Below, piece after piece: positions 9,747 through 20,663 of a stretch of DNA of 42,530 nt. Positions within the stretch are counted from its first letter, which is position 1, and every line of letters begins with the position of its first letter. The notes beneath the pieces are model-generated. The model was not told the origin of the DNA. It saw only the letters and a list, made by a program, of their open reading frames with translations, and ran no database searches. This DNA comes from Deltaproteobacteria bacterium (GTDB lineage: Bacteria; Myxococcota_A; Polyangia; JAAYKL01), in contig JAKQNG010000247.1 in assembly GCA_029565915.1 (NCBI GenBank), forward strand, positions 1 to 42,530. Reading direction: 5' to 3'. A program made the translations under genes and the position numbers.

Positions 9747-10661
9747 TCACGCAAAGGGTCGGAGCGCGTCGAGCATGCCGGGGACGTGAGCGGCCCACTC
9801 GTCTACCTCGGGCAACAGCGCCAGAACCCACACGACCCCCTGCAGCAGGCGCACCCGGTTGAATGCCTCCAGGGTTTTGGCGGACGGCGCCCCGGGATAG
9901 GCCGACAACATGCGGTTGTCGGGATCATTGGGGTTGGCGAGGTCCCAGGCGACGGGGCCGAGGCACGTGTCCTCGAAGTCGTTCCACAGATAGCCACGGG
10001 CCGACGCAATCAGGTTGTAGACGTGGGCGTCCCCGTGGAGAGGTTGCACGGGCAGAGTCCCGTCGACCACGGCGGGCAGCAGGCGGTCCGCCACCCGGTG
10101 CAGCATGGCGACATCGCCGGCCGGAATCACCTCCGGCATCCCTTCAAGGCGAGTCAGTCCGCGCGAAATGTCGTTGAGGGGTGGCGCGAGGAGCGGCAGC
10201 GCGCCCGGATATTCCCGCAGGGCCGCGTGGAGCTCCGCGAGCATCTTTCCGGCCACGTCGACGGATGGCGGCGCATCGGATACGGACGCCACATGGGACC
10301 AGAAGCTGATTGCGAAGCCGTCCTCCCGGTGAGGGCCCGCTGGCAGGAGATCGCTCGGCGGTACGACGGGAGCCCCGCGGCCGTGCAGGAACCGGGTCAC
10401 GTCGAGCTCCCGGGCCAGCCAGTCGTCGATGGGGTGCCGCAGCAGCGCGGTGAAGGTGCTGACACGGGCCACCAGCGGGGCCGGACGAAGATGGACGCGG
10501 ATCGCATAGCGCTCGGCGAGGACCACCGGTTCCGCCACCCGGATCCCATGGCGGTCCGCCACCCGGGTCGCGGCGGCGACCGCTCGGGCGGACACGGCAG
10601 CGCGGTCCGCGTCGGTGAGAGGCGAGGGTCTGTCGTAACAGGGCATTGATGCGGACGTCAT
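9747..10661 (-). CDS. Aminoglycoside/choline phosphotransferase (APH) family protein
   Basis: LHGDAHVYNLIASARGYLWNDFEDTCLGPVAWDLAN matches the APH catalytic and metal-binding motifs. Confidence 0.85.
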   Translation of the reverse strand: MTSASMPCYDRPSPLTDADRAAVSARAVAAATRVADRHGIRVAEPVVLAERYAIRVHLRPAPLVARVSTFTALLRHPIDDWLARELDVTRFLHGRGAPVVPPSDLLPAGPHREDGFAISFWSHVASVSDAPPSVDVAGKMLAELHAALREYPGALPLLAPPLNDISRGLTRLEGMPEVIPAGDVAMLHRVADRLLPAVVDGTLPVQPLHGDAHVYNLIASARGYLWNDFEDTCLGPVAWDLANPNDPDNRMLSAYPGAPSAKTLEAFNRVRLLQGVVWVLALLPEVDEWAAHVPGMLDALRPFA

Positions 10662-10673
10662 TTACGCGACTCC

Positions 10674-11270
10674 TTATTGACGTTTGCCGGCGGCATCCGC
10701 CGGGAGATCGAAGGCCTCGCCGGGAAACAGCAGCTGCAGCGCGGTGCGCAGGCGGGCCGCCACGAAATGCGACAGCTCTCCGTCGCGCTCCACCGCCCAT
10801 TGCATGGAAGCGCCCTGCATCACCGCCTGAAGGTGCCGCGCCACTTCCAGCCGGTCGGGCACCTGCGGGGGAAGGCGCCCGGCAATGGCCTCCCGGATCA
10901 GTTGCAACCCGCGTCCGGCCAGTTCGGCCAGGTGGGGATCGGACATTTCCTCGACCACCGTGAGGAGGTACTCGTTGATGCGCTCGCTTTTCAGCACCGA
11001 GACCAGCACCCGGAGAAAACGCCACAGCTCCTGAGGACCGGCACCGCCCGGCAGGGCCGCCAGCTCGGCGGGCAACCGATCCGTGTTCCGCTCCATCAAC
11101 CGGCGGAACAGGCCGGCCCGGTTTTCAAAGCGCTGAATCAGGGTGGACCGCGCCAGGCCCACCTCGGCGGCGACGTCGGCGAGGGTGAACTGCACGGGGC
11201 CCCGGCGCAGGATCACCCGTCGGGTCGCGTCCAGGATGGCATCGTCACTGAGGAGTCTGGGGCGTGGCAT
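10674..11270 (-). CDS. TetR family transcriptional regulator
   Basis: N-terminal HTH: ILDATRRVILRRGPVQFTLADVAAEVGLARSTLIQRFENRAGLFRRLM. Confidence 0.93.
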   Translation of the reverse strand: MPRPRLLSDDAILDATRRVILRRGPVQFTLADVAAEVGLARSTLIQRFENRAGLFRRLMERNTDRLPAELAALPGGAGPQELWRFLRVLVSVLKSERINEYLLTVVEEMSDPHLAELAGRGLQLIREAIAGRLPPQVPDRLEVARHLQAVMQGASMQWAVERDGELSHFVAARLRTALQLLFPGEAFDLPADAAGKRQ

Positions 11271-11277
11271 GGTTCAT

Positions 11278-11301
11278 TTATAAACGACGCGTCGGTTATA
11301 A
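11278..11301. promoter_or_regulatory. Candidate TetR operator (24-bp near-perfect palindrome)
   Basis: TTATAAaCGACGCGTCGgTTATAA: all half-site positions complementary except one pair; lies 7 bp upstream of the tetR start codon. Confidence 0.65.
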
Positions 11302-11500
11302 ACAATCAAAATAATGTGTCACCGGTCTGACAATAAACCCGATTCCCGGATTCCTGAATGATTTCGAATTCCCCGACTGGGCTGCGCTACCGAAAACACG
11401 ATACCGAAATGGCGATACCGAAATCGGATTCGTTTCGTGACAAGGCCGGTTTCCACACCTATACTTCCCGCAACATTGCGTCCGAACCCGAGGAACGCCC

Positions 11501-11632
11501 ATGAAACAAATCATCTACGTGCTTCTTGCCGCCATTGCCGTGTCACTGCTCGCCCTCTCCTGCGCGACGTCCAGACAGGATTCCATCCTTCGCCAGCTCG
11601 ATGCGGTATCCGGCGCCACCCGGAAAAAATAA
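11501..11632 (+). CDS. Small 43-aa lipoprotein
   Basis: MKQIIYVLLAAIAVSLLALSCATSRQDSILRQLDAVSGATRKK*; clear lipobox (LALSC); stop directly abuts ATG of the next gene. Below the size limit of the ORF track. Confidence 0.6.
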   Translation: MKQIIYVLLAAIAVSLLALSCATSRQDSILRQLDAVSGATRKK

Positions 11633-12457
11633 ATGCACTGCTTCATCGCTGTCGTCCTTTCTGCACTTGCCGCCCTGTCCGCCGGTTGCGCAGGGGATGG
11701 TTGTGCCGACGGCGCCTGTCTTCCGGACACGGACGTGGACTTCGGCATGAGCCGCCTGCTGGCCATCGAACCGGAGAGCGGCGAGATGCGCTGGGGAGTC
11801 GATTTCCAGGGCGAACACCTCCGCGTCCTCGGCCTCGCGGACAACGACCACCAGGTGGTGCTGGACGTATCGGACGCCTGCTGGGCCGAAGACCGGGCAT
11901 TCGCGTTCGACGTTGCCACGGGCGCAGAGGTGTCCATGCACAGCGATGTGCAGACACCCGCTGGAGCGTCCTGCGACGAATTCACCACAACCGAACTCCC
12001 CTCCCTTGTCTGGTCGGACGGCATCTGCGCGGGTGAATCTTTCACCGCACCGGGCACCCTTGTGGGCATCGATACGGCGGACGGAACCGAAATCTGGCGC
12101 AACGAGTTCGCCATGGACGCCTTTGTGGGCGCGGGCGATGTGCTGCTGGTGCTGACCAGCATGGCAGACGGGGCCCAGCATCGGATATCGCGCATTGCAC
12201 CGGCCACCGGCACGGTGCTGTGGATGCACCAGCAGGACGACCCCGTGCGGATGATCGGCGCGGACGACCTGTTTGTATTCGGCGTCGACAGCGCGCCGTT
12301 TGCCCTGTCCCGCAACACGGGGGATGTGGTCTGGCGGGCGGCGCAGGAAGGGTGGAGCTTCCTGGGACCGGAACTGGCGGATGGCGTTCTGCTGGACGAT
12401 ACCCTGTATGTCTGGCGCATCGAATTTCCAGCCTCTCCCTGCAGCGACACGCAATGA
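11633..12457 (+). CDS. Lipoprotein with PQQ-like beta-propeller repeats
   Basis: Lipobox (LSAGC); repeated blade-like sequences (LAIEPESGEMRWGVDFQGE, VGIDTADGTEIWRNEFAMDAFVGAGDVLLVL, PATGTVLWMHQ, SRNTGDVVWRA). Confidence 0.78.
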   Translation: MHCFIAVVLSALAALSAGCAGDGCADGACLPDTDVDFGMSRLLAIEPESGEMRWGVDFQGEHLRVLGLADNDHQVVLDVSDACWAEDRAFAFDVATGAEVSMHSDVQTPAGASCDEFTTTELPSLVWSDGICAGESFTAPGTLVGIDTADGTEIWRNEFAMDAFVGAGDVLLVLTSMADGAQHRISRIAPATGTVLWMHQQDDPVRMIGADDLFVFGVDSAPFALSRNTGDVVWRAAQEGWSFLGPELADGVLLDDTLYVWRIEFPASPCSDTQ

Positions 12458-12542
12458 CCTCCTCCAGCCGCCGGTTCCCGTGGCGTTTTCATCCGGCCGG
12501 GCACTCGACATCCGGTCCGCAAGAGATTACAACGTCGCGGCC

Positions 12543-13571
12543 ATGAACTGGATCATCGTCATATTCTGTCTGGGTGTGCTCATCGCACTGCACGAGGGCG
12601 GACACTACCTGCTGGCCCGGATGGTCGGCATGAAGGTGCTGCGCTACTCCATCGGCTTTTTCAAGCCCGTGTTCTCCCACACCTCCGCCCGCACGGGCAT
12701 CTCCTACCAGATCGGCTCCGTGCCCCTCGGCGGTTTCGTCGAGGTGAAGGGAATGAATCCCTTTGAAGAAGGGGCACTGGAAGACCCGGATTCCTACCAG
12801 ATGAAACCCGTGTGGCAGCGGGCCCTGGTCATCGTGGCGGGCCCTCTGGCAAACCTGCTCCTCGCCTGGTTCATTCTGTTTGCGGTGGTGGCCTTTGCGG
12901 GCCTGCCCACGGAGGTAAACGAGGCGGGCATCGGACAAGTGGAAAAGGGCGGACCGGCGGACCGGGCCGGTCTGCGGAAGGGCGATCGGGTGGTGTCCCT
13001 GAACGGCACGCCCCTGCGGACCTTTGACGCGCTGGCTGCCCTGCTGCACGAAAATCCGGACCGCCGGGTGCAGCTGCTCATTTCGAGGGACGGCCGCCGC
13101 CTGCCTGTGGAAGTCACACCGCAGAACGTGGACGGCATCGGCCTCATCGGCATCTATCCCCCCACGGAGCTGGTGTCCCTGCCACCGCTGCAGGCAGCCG
13201 TGTTTGCCACTGACCGCTGCATCGGCGTGCTGGGCGACACCCTCTCTGCCCTCGGCGGCATGATCGCCGGCACCCAGAAGGACGTGAAACCCGTGGGACC
13301 TCCGGGCATCGTGAAGATGGGCAAGACGCACCTCGACAGCGGGCCCATCGACTTCCTTGCGTTCATGGCCTACATCAGCCTGATGCTGTTCCTGTTCAAC
13401 CTGCTGCCGATTCCCGCCCTGGACGGCGGACGCACCGTGTTCCTGCTGTACGAAGTCGTTTCCGGCCGCCGGGTGAACCGCAAGGTGGATGCGGTCGTCA
13501 ACTATGTTTTCTTTTTCCTCCTGATGGGACTCATCGCAGTCATTTCCATCAAGGAGCTCGTTTTCGGGTGA
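12543..13571 (+). CDS. rseP: Site-2 protease, RseP family (M50 metalloprotease with PDZ)
   Basis: HEGGHYLLARMVGMKVLRYSIGF (HExxH), PDZ segment, LLPIPALDGGRTVFLLYEVVSGRRV (second metal ligand motif); start refined to MNWIIVIF. Confidence 0.92.
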   Translation: MNWIIVIFCLGVLIALHEGGHYLLARMVGMKVLRYSIGFFKPVFSHTSARTGISYQIGSVPLGGFVEVKGMNPFEEGALEDPDSYQMKPVWQRALVIVAGPLANLLLAWFILFAVVAFAGLPTEVNEAGIGQVEKGGPADRAGLRKGDRVVSLNGTPLRTFDALAALLHENPDRRVQLLISRDGRRLPVEVTPQNVDGIGLIGIYPPTELVSLPPLQAAVFATDRCIGVLGDTLSALGGMIAGTQKDVKPVGPPGIVKMGKTHLDSGPIDFLAFMAYISLMLFLFNLLPIPALDGGRTVFLLYEVVSGRRVNRKVDAVVNYVFFFLLMGLIAVISIKELVFG

Positions 13572-13575
13572 CACC

Positions 13576-15258
<1,683 letters not shown>

Positions 15259-15360
15259 GTTCGTTCCACCCTTCTGCCGCTTCCCATTTTCGCTTGAATG
15301 CGCGCCGGATATCGTCCTAAACTGCGCACGGTTTTTTCAACTTTCAAAGGAAGTGCAACC

Positions 15361-16593
15361 ATGGCCAAACTGTTCATCGAAGACCTGCAACTCAAGGGCA
15401 AACGCGTCATCTGCCGCGTGGATTTCAATGTTCCCATCAAGGACGGCCGCGTGGACAACGACAAGCGCATCCGCGAGTCCCTGCGCACCATCCGCTACAT
15501 CCTCGACCACGGCGCATCGCTCATCCTCATGAGCCATCTCGGGCGGCCCGACGGCAATGTGAACATGAAATATACGATGAAGCCCGCTGCGGATCGCTTG
15601 TCCGAGCTGCTGGGTAAACCCGTGCAGTTCGTCAACGACTGCGTGGGTCCTGAGGTGGAGGCCGCCGCCGCGGCGCTGAAGCCCGGCGAGGTGCTGGTCC
15701 TCGAAAACCTGCGCTTCCACATCGAAGAAGAGGGCAAGGGCGTCAACGCGGCCGGCGAAAAAGTCAAGGCCGACAAGGACAGGGTCGCTGCCTTCCGCGC
15801 CGGTCTGACAAAGCTCGCGGACCTGTATGTCAACGACGCCTTCGGCACGGCCCACCGCGCCCACAGCTCCATGGTGGGCGTGGACCTGCCCCGGGCCTGC
15901 GGTTATCTGCTGAAAAAGGAAATCGACTTCCTGGGCGACGCCCTCGCCAAACCCGTCCAGCCCTTCGTGGCGGTCATCGGCGGCGCAAAAATTTCGGGCA
16001 AGATCGACGTCATTGAAGCGCTGTTGCCCAAGGTGGACAAGCTGATCATCGGCGGCGGCATGGCATTCACGTTCTACCGGGCAGAGGGAAAGGAAATCGG
16101 AAAGTCCCTGTGCGAGGACGACAAGGTGGAGCTGGCGAAGGCCCTGCTGGCAAAGGGCGCGGGCAAAATCGTGCTGCCGGTGGACTGCGGCGTTGTGCAG
16201 GAGTGCGACTTTTCGGCGCGCACCTGTTCGCCCATCCGCTATGTGAGCGACAGCGCGATTCCTGCGGACATGATGTCCATCGACATCGGACCGGAATCCG
16301 TCGCCCTGTTTTCCGGCATCGTCAAGAATGCAAAAACCGTGGTGTGGAACGGCCCCATGGGCGTATTTGAAATCGCGGCTTCGGCCGTGGGCACATTTTC
16401 CGTGGCAAAGGCCCTCGCAGAAGCCACGGCGGCCGGCGCGGTCACCATCATCGGCGGCGGCGACAGCGTATCTGCCATCGAAAAGGCAGGTCTGTCCGAC
16501 AAGGTGTCCCACGTGTCCACCGGCGGCGGCGCATCCCTCGAATACCTGGAGGGCAAGGAATTGCCCGGCGTGGTCGCCCTGTCCGACAAGTAA
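15361..16593 (+). CDS. pgk: Phosphoglycerate kinase
   Basis: GKRVICRVDFNVPIKDGRVDNDKRI, LMSHLGRPDG, WNGPMGVFE, GGGDSVSAIEKAGLSDKVSHVSTGGGASLEYLEGK; start refined to Met at 15361. Confidence 0.97.
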   Translation: MAKLFIEDLQLKGKRVICRVDFNVPIKDGRVDNDKRIRESLRTIRYILDHGASLILMSHLGRPDGNVNMKYTMKPAADRLSELLGKPVQFVNDCVGPEVEAAAAALKPGEVLVLENLRFHIEEEGKGVNAAGEKVKADKDRVAAFRAGLTKLADLYVNDAFGTAHRAHSSMVGVDLPRACGYLLKKEIDFLGDALAKPVQPFVAVIGGAKISGKIDVIEALLPKVDKLIIGGGMAFTFYRAEGKEIGKSLCEDDKVELAKALLAKGAGKIVLPVDCGVVQECDFSARTCSPIRYVSDSAIPADMMSIDIGPESVALFSGIVKNAKTVVWNGPMGVFEIAASAVGTFSVAKALAEATAAGAVTIIGGGDSVSAIEKAGLSDKVSHVSTGGGASLEYLEGKELPGVVALSDK

Positions 16594-16640
16594 TCTCCAC
16601 TGAACCGCCGGACAGCTTTCCACGGCAACCTTTTCTGGTT

Positions 16641-16729
16641 CCTGTAAAAAGAATTGTGTTACATTAAAAGGCAGGTAACAGACGGCTGTAAACGCCGGAA
16701 ACCTGCTGCCTCTTATGTCGGATTACAGG
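16641..16729 (+). other. Candidate structured 5' leader of the GH9 gene (nested inverted repeats reaching the Shine-Dalgarno)
   Basis: Outer CCTGTAA(16641-16647)/TTACAGG(16723-16729), inner GCAGGT(16671-16676)/ACCTGC(16701-16706), apical CGGC/GCCG; right arm of the outer stem overlaps AGGAG before ATG 16737. Confidence 0.3.
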
Positions 16730-16736
16730 AGCTTTC

Positions 16737-19136
16737 ATGACATTCTTAACCAGATGGACCAATTGGATCATCCTCGTCAGCGCCGTGTTCTCTGCCCTTG
16801 CCTGTTCGACAGATCCGGCCACCTCCGTGGCCGGTTCCGACGGCGACACGGACAGTGAACCCGTGGGCGACGGGGGCCAGGACAATTACAGTTACGAAAG
16901 CGGGGACGGTTCTTTCAACGAAGACGGGGTCTGGGAGCAGAATCAGGAATTCTGCTATCCACCCGACTTTCCGGCGGACAAGAGCTGCGAAGGCGAAGAA
17001 GGCCTCTTTGCGAAGGCCCTGCAGATGGCCCTGTGGTTCTTCAACGTCAACAAGTCCGGCGATGGCGTCTATTGCACCGACGTCCAGTGGCGCGGCAACG
17101 CCCATGCCAGCGATGCGCACATTCTGCTGGAGGCCGGCAATCCCAACGGCGTGGATATGTCCGCGAGTTACATCGAGCAGTACCGGACAGCGTTTGATCC
17201 GGACGGCAACGGCGAAGTGGACCTGTCGGGGGGCTACTACGACGCAGGCGATTTCATCAAATTCGCCCTCACGCAGGGGTACATGGCCTCCACCATCGCC
17301 TGGTCCATGTTTCTCTTTCCGGACGCATTTTCCCGCACGGCGCTGGAAGGCGAGGCCTTCGACCAGATTCGATGGGCGGCCGACTATTTCATGAAGTGCA
17401 CCTTCGTCGAGGATACCTCGCTTCCCGCCGGGGAGTGGAACGTGGTGGGCTATGCGCATCAGGTGGGAGACACCACGGACCACACCTGCGGCTGGATGCC
17501 TCCCGAGCTGCGCACGCCGGAGCTCTGCCCCCGCATGGGCTACTTCGCCACCCACGAGAATCCCGCCGCCGATGTAACGGCCAACAACGCCGCGGCCCTG
17601 GCCATCATTTCGCTGCTGACACAGGAAGAAGACCCGGCCTATTCGGAAAAATGCCGCAACTACGCGGTGGGACTCTACCGCTTTGCTGCGCAGTATCCCA
17701 CGTCCCTGGCCACGGCCGCCGGCGGGCTGTATGTGTCCGAGTACGCCTGGGACGATCTCGCGTGGGCCGCCGCCTGGCTGTACAAGGCCACCGGCGAAGA
17801 TGCCTATCTCGACGAGGCGGTGGACTGGATTCACCAGATTCCCGGTTTCCTCAGCAAGGACACAGTGGCCACCATGATCCAGTGGAATTCCTTCACGGAG
17901 GACAATCCCGGCTGGACGGAAAGCTGGACCCACGTGTGGAATTCCCTCCGGTCGGGGGTCTTCGTGCAGATGGCGGCGTTTACCCGCGAGGCAAACCATC
18001 CCTACCACTCCATGATGCAGATGATCGCCCGGGCGGACACCCTGGCCTGGGTGGATGGCCCTCATTCTCCCCAGGGCTTTGCCCACAAGGTGGACGTGAC
18101 CTGGGGGTCGGGACGCTACAACAGCGCCGGTCAGCTGGTGGCCCTCGCCTATGCAAAGAATTTTCCCACGGACCCGGACGCGGAGCGGATCATCGCCTGG
18201 GCAGCCACCCAGTCGCTCTATCTGCTCGGCGATAACGAGGTCAACGGCGATCCGGAGGGCAAATCGTTCATGATGGGCTTTACAGACATTTCTCCCAACA
18301 CCCCCACGGAACCCCATCACGCGGCGGGTCACGCGTCCATCTACGGCGAACCGGACAATCCACAGGAAAACCGCCACATCATCTGGGGCGCGCTGGTCAA
18401 CGGGCCCGCTCCGGACGACACGCACACGGATGAGCGGGGCGATTTCGGCGAAAACGAAGTGACCATCGACTACAACGCGGCCTGGGTGGGGGCCCTGGCG
18501 GGTAACACCTATTTCCAGAGCCGGGCATCGGGAAACTGGTGTCCGGATCCGGATTTTCCGCCCATCGAGCCGCCCATTGACGAATTCTACACCATGGCGA
18601 AAATCAACACGGCGGGCGCATGCCGCTCCCAGGTTGAAATCACCATGATGAACGAATCGATTCACCCACCCCGTTACAACGAATTCCTGACGGCCCGCTA
18701 CTACATCGACGTGACGGAGCTGGAGGCGGCCGGCGTCAGTCCCGCCACCATGACCGCCACCATCGCTTACGACAACGGCGCAGCGGAATTCGCAGAGCCC
18801 ACGCGCATTGAGGGACCGTTCCCCTGTGAGGACCAGGAATCCGAAGAGGCAAAAGACACCTGGTACTTTGTGCTGTCCTATGAAGGCTATGACTTCTGGG
18901 GACGGCAGGTGCGGCTGACGGGCCCCCGGACGACTCTGGTGGATTTCGGCGTACCGGACAGCGGCGACTGCGTGTGGGATCCGTCCGCGGACTGGAGCTA
19001 CGATGCGCTGACCACCGGAGATGCCCAGAAGACACCACACATCACCGCCTACGGTGAAAACGGAAAACTGCTGTGGGGCGAAGAGCCGCCCTGCCATCCC
19101 ATCCAGCACGTCATCGTGCCGGTGGTCATCGAATAG
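16737..19136 (+). CDS. Glycoside hydrolase family 9 (endoglucanase-like) lipoprotein
   Basis: Lipobox (FSALAC), acidic linker, GGYYDAGDFIKFALTQGYMASTIAWSMF (GH9 YDAGD catalytic motif), TIDYNAAWVGALAG near the C-terminal catalytic Glu region. Confidence 0.88.
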   Translation: MTFLTRWTNWIILVSAVFSALACSTDPATSVAGSDGDTDSEPVGDGGQDNYSYESGDGSFNEDGVWEQNQEFCYPPDFPADKSCEGEEGLFAKALQMALWFFNVNKSGDGVYCTDVQWRGNAHASDAHILLEAGNPNGVDMSASYIEQYRTAFDPDGNGEVDLSGGYYDAGDFIKFALTQGYMASTIAWSMFLFPDAFSRTALEGEAFDQIRWAADYFMKCTFVEDTSLPAGEWNVVGYAHQVGDTTDHTCGWMPPELRTPELCPRMGYFATHENPAADVTANNAAALAIISLLTQEEDPAYSEKCRNYAVGLYRFAAQYPTSLATAAGGLYVSEYAWDDLAWAAAWLYKATGEDAYLDEAVDWIHQIPGFLSKDTVATMIQWNSFTEDNPGWTESWTHVWNSLRSGVFVQMAAFTREANHPYHSMMQMIARADTLAWVDGPHSPQGFAHKVDVTWGSGRYNSAGQLVALAYAKNFPTDPDAERIIAWAATQSLYLLGDNEVNGDPEGKSFMMGFTDISPNTPTEPHHAAGHASIYGEPDNPQENRHIIWGALVNGPAPDDTHTDERGDFGENEVTIDYNAAWVGALAGNTYFQSRASGNWCPDPDFPPIEPPIDEFYTMAKINTAGACRSQVEITMMNESIHPPRYNEFLTARYYIDVTELEAAGVSPATMTATIAYDNGAAEFAEPTRIEGPFPCEDQESEEAKDTWYFVLSYEGYDFWGRQVRLTGPRTTLVDFGVPDSGDCVWDPSADWSYDALTTGDAQKTPHITAYGENGKLLWGEEPPCHPIQHVIVPVVIE

Positions 19137-19139
19137 CGG

Positions 19140-20663
19140 GTGCGCATGAAGTTTCATCATCTGTACTTCTTTTTCTGCTGGATGCTTCCGATCGCTGCCT
19201 GTTCCGTTACGCCGTCCACCTTTGACGAAGACACGAACCGGCTGAACCGGGACACGGACCGGGACTCCGACGGCATTCCCGACACGGACCTGCCGCCGGA
19301 CACGGAGACGGACAGGGATTCGGATGGTATTCCCGACACGGACCTGCCGCCGGACACGGACAGCGATGCGGACAGCGACACCGACGGCGACACCGACAGC
19401 GACAGCGAAACGGATTCGGAGCCCCTCTGGACAGCGCCTTCACCAAGGCAGCAGAATCTCGCGCAGTTCGCCATCGACTGCGACGAAGGAGACCTGACCA
19501 GCGATTGCCCGGACGGCGTGCCCAGCCCCTGCGTGCCCGACGATCCGAAAATCCTGTGCACCCTGTCCATTGTGGATGACGAAGGCATATCCATCTACGA
19601 CGGCAGCGTTGCCATCGAGCGGCGGGGACGGTCATCCATTCGATACTACAAACCCAACTACTCGCTGGAGCTGCGCCTGGCAGACGGGGTGACGGACAAT
19701 CCGGTTCCCTGCATGGGCATGGGCAAGGAAGCCGACTGGGTGCTGGACGGTTCCTGGATGGACCGTTCGTTCATGCGCAACGACCTGGTGTTCGATATCT
19801 ATCGCAGCCTCCAGGGCCTCCACTGGGCGCCGGAAACCCGCTACGGCGAACTCACATTCAACGGTGCCCACCACGGCATCTACCGGTTGGTGGAGCGCAT
19901 CAAGCGGGACGATGATCGGGTGGCCATCGACACGGATGACGGCAGCGGCACGCATTTCATCATCAAGCAGGACGAAGAAGGAAACCTGTACGACAGCATC
20001 GGCCTCGAGACCAACACCTGGCAGCACGTGTATCCCAAAGAGGACGCCGTGACATCCGGCCAGCACAGCGCCATCCAGGACTGGCTGTCCGACTTCAGCA
20101 GTGCGCTCCACGGGGGCGATGCCTTCGACTATCTGGATCTGGAAACCACCGTGGACTATGTGCTGCTGCAGGAATTCGCAAAAAACGTGGACGGGTTCAT
20201 GCTGAGCATTCACCTCTTCAAGGATGGCGATGGCCCGGCGTTTCTGGTGCCCTGGGACATCGACCTCGCCTTCGGGCAGCCCATTTTCGTATTTGATGCC
20301 ACCTACGCCGACAACGAAGAACCGGAGGGCTGGGCCCGGGAAACGAGTTTCAACGAAAACCTGAAGGATGTCCCCGCGTTTGCAGAGAGGATGGTCACGC
20401 GGTGGGCCGAGCTGCGACAGGGCCCGCTCAGCGACGAGTGGGTGAACCAGCGCATCGACGACTATCAACGGGTGCTCACCGACGACGCGATTGCGGCCAA
20501 CTTCAATGCGTTTCCCATCGAGGATGTGGATTTCTCCGTCATCTGGAACGCCTACACGCTGTATGACGTGACCAGCTACGCCGACGAGGTGGCCCATTTC
20601 CGTCAGTGGATTGCCGATCGGCTGGTGTGGATGGATGCCAACATCGCGTCCTACGCCCAATGA
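19140..20663 (+). CDS. CotH kinase family lipoprotein with Asp-rich linker
   Basis: Lipobox (LPIAAC); RRGRSSIRYYKPNYSLELR, YGELTFNGAHHGIYRLVERIKRDDDRV, VDYVLLQEFAKNVDGFMLSIHLFKDGDGPAFLVPWDIDLAFGQP are CotH motifs; GTG 19140 or ATG 19146 start. Confidence 0.88.
   Translation: MRMKFHHLYFFFCWMLPIAACSVTPSTFDEDTNRLNRDTDRDSDGIPDTDLPPDTETDRDSDGIPDTDLPPDTDSDADSDTDGDTDSDSETDSEPLWTAPSPRQQNLAQFAIDCDEGDLTSDCPDGVPSPCVPDDPKILCTLSIVDDEGISIYDGSVAIERRGRSSIRYYKPNYSLELRLADGVTDNPVPCMGMGKEADWVLDGSWMDRSFMRNDLVFDIYRSLQGLHWAPETRYGELTFNGAHHGIYRLVERIKRDDDRVAIDTDDGSGTHFIIKQDEEGNLYDSIGLETNTWQHVYPKEDAVTSGQHSAIQDWLSDFSSALHGGDAFDYLDLETTVDYVLLQEFAKNVDGFMLSIHLFKDGDGPAFLVPWDIDLAFGQPIFVFDATYADNEEPEGWARETSFNENLKDVPAFAERMVTRWAELRQGPLSDEWVNQRIDDYQRVLTDDAIAANFNAFPIEDVDFSVIWNAYTLYDVTSYADEVAHFRQWIADRLVWMDANIASYAQ
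19257..19364 (+). repeat. Two tandem 54-bp units in the CotH linker, encoding DRDSDGIPDTDLPPDTxx
   Basis: gaccgggactccgacggcattcccgacacggacctgccgccggacacg... followed by gacagggattcggatggtattcccgacacggacctgccgccggacacg... Confidence 0.85.

Noticed and set aside
16746-19160. 804-aa antisense ORF across the GH9 gene
   Set aside because: Mirror-strand ORF in high-GC DNA; composition (His/Arg/Gly rich, no recognisable motifs) is typical of antisense reading while the plus strand encodes a clear GH9.
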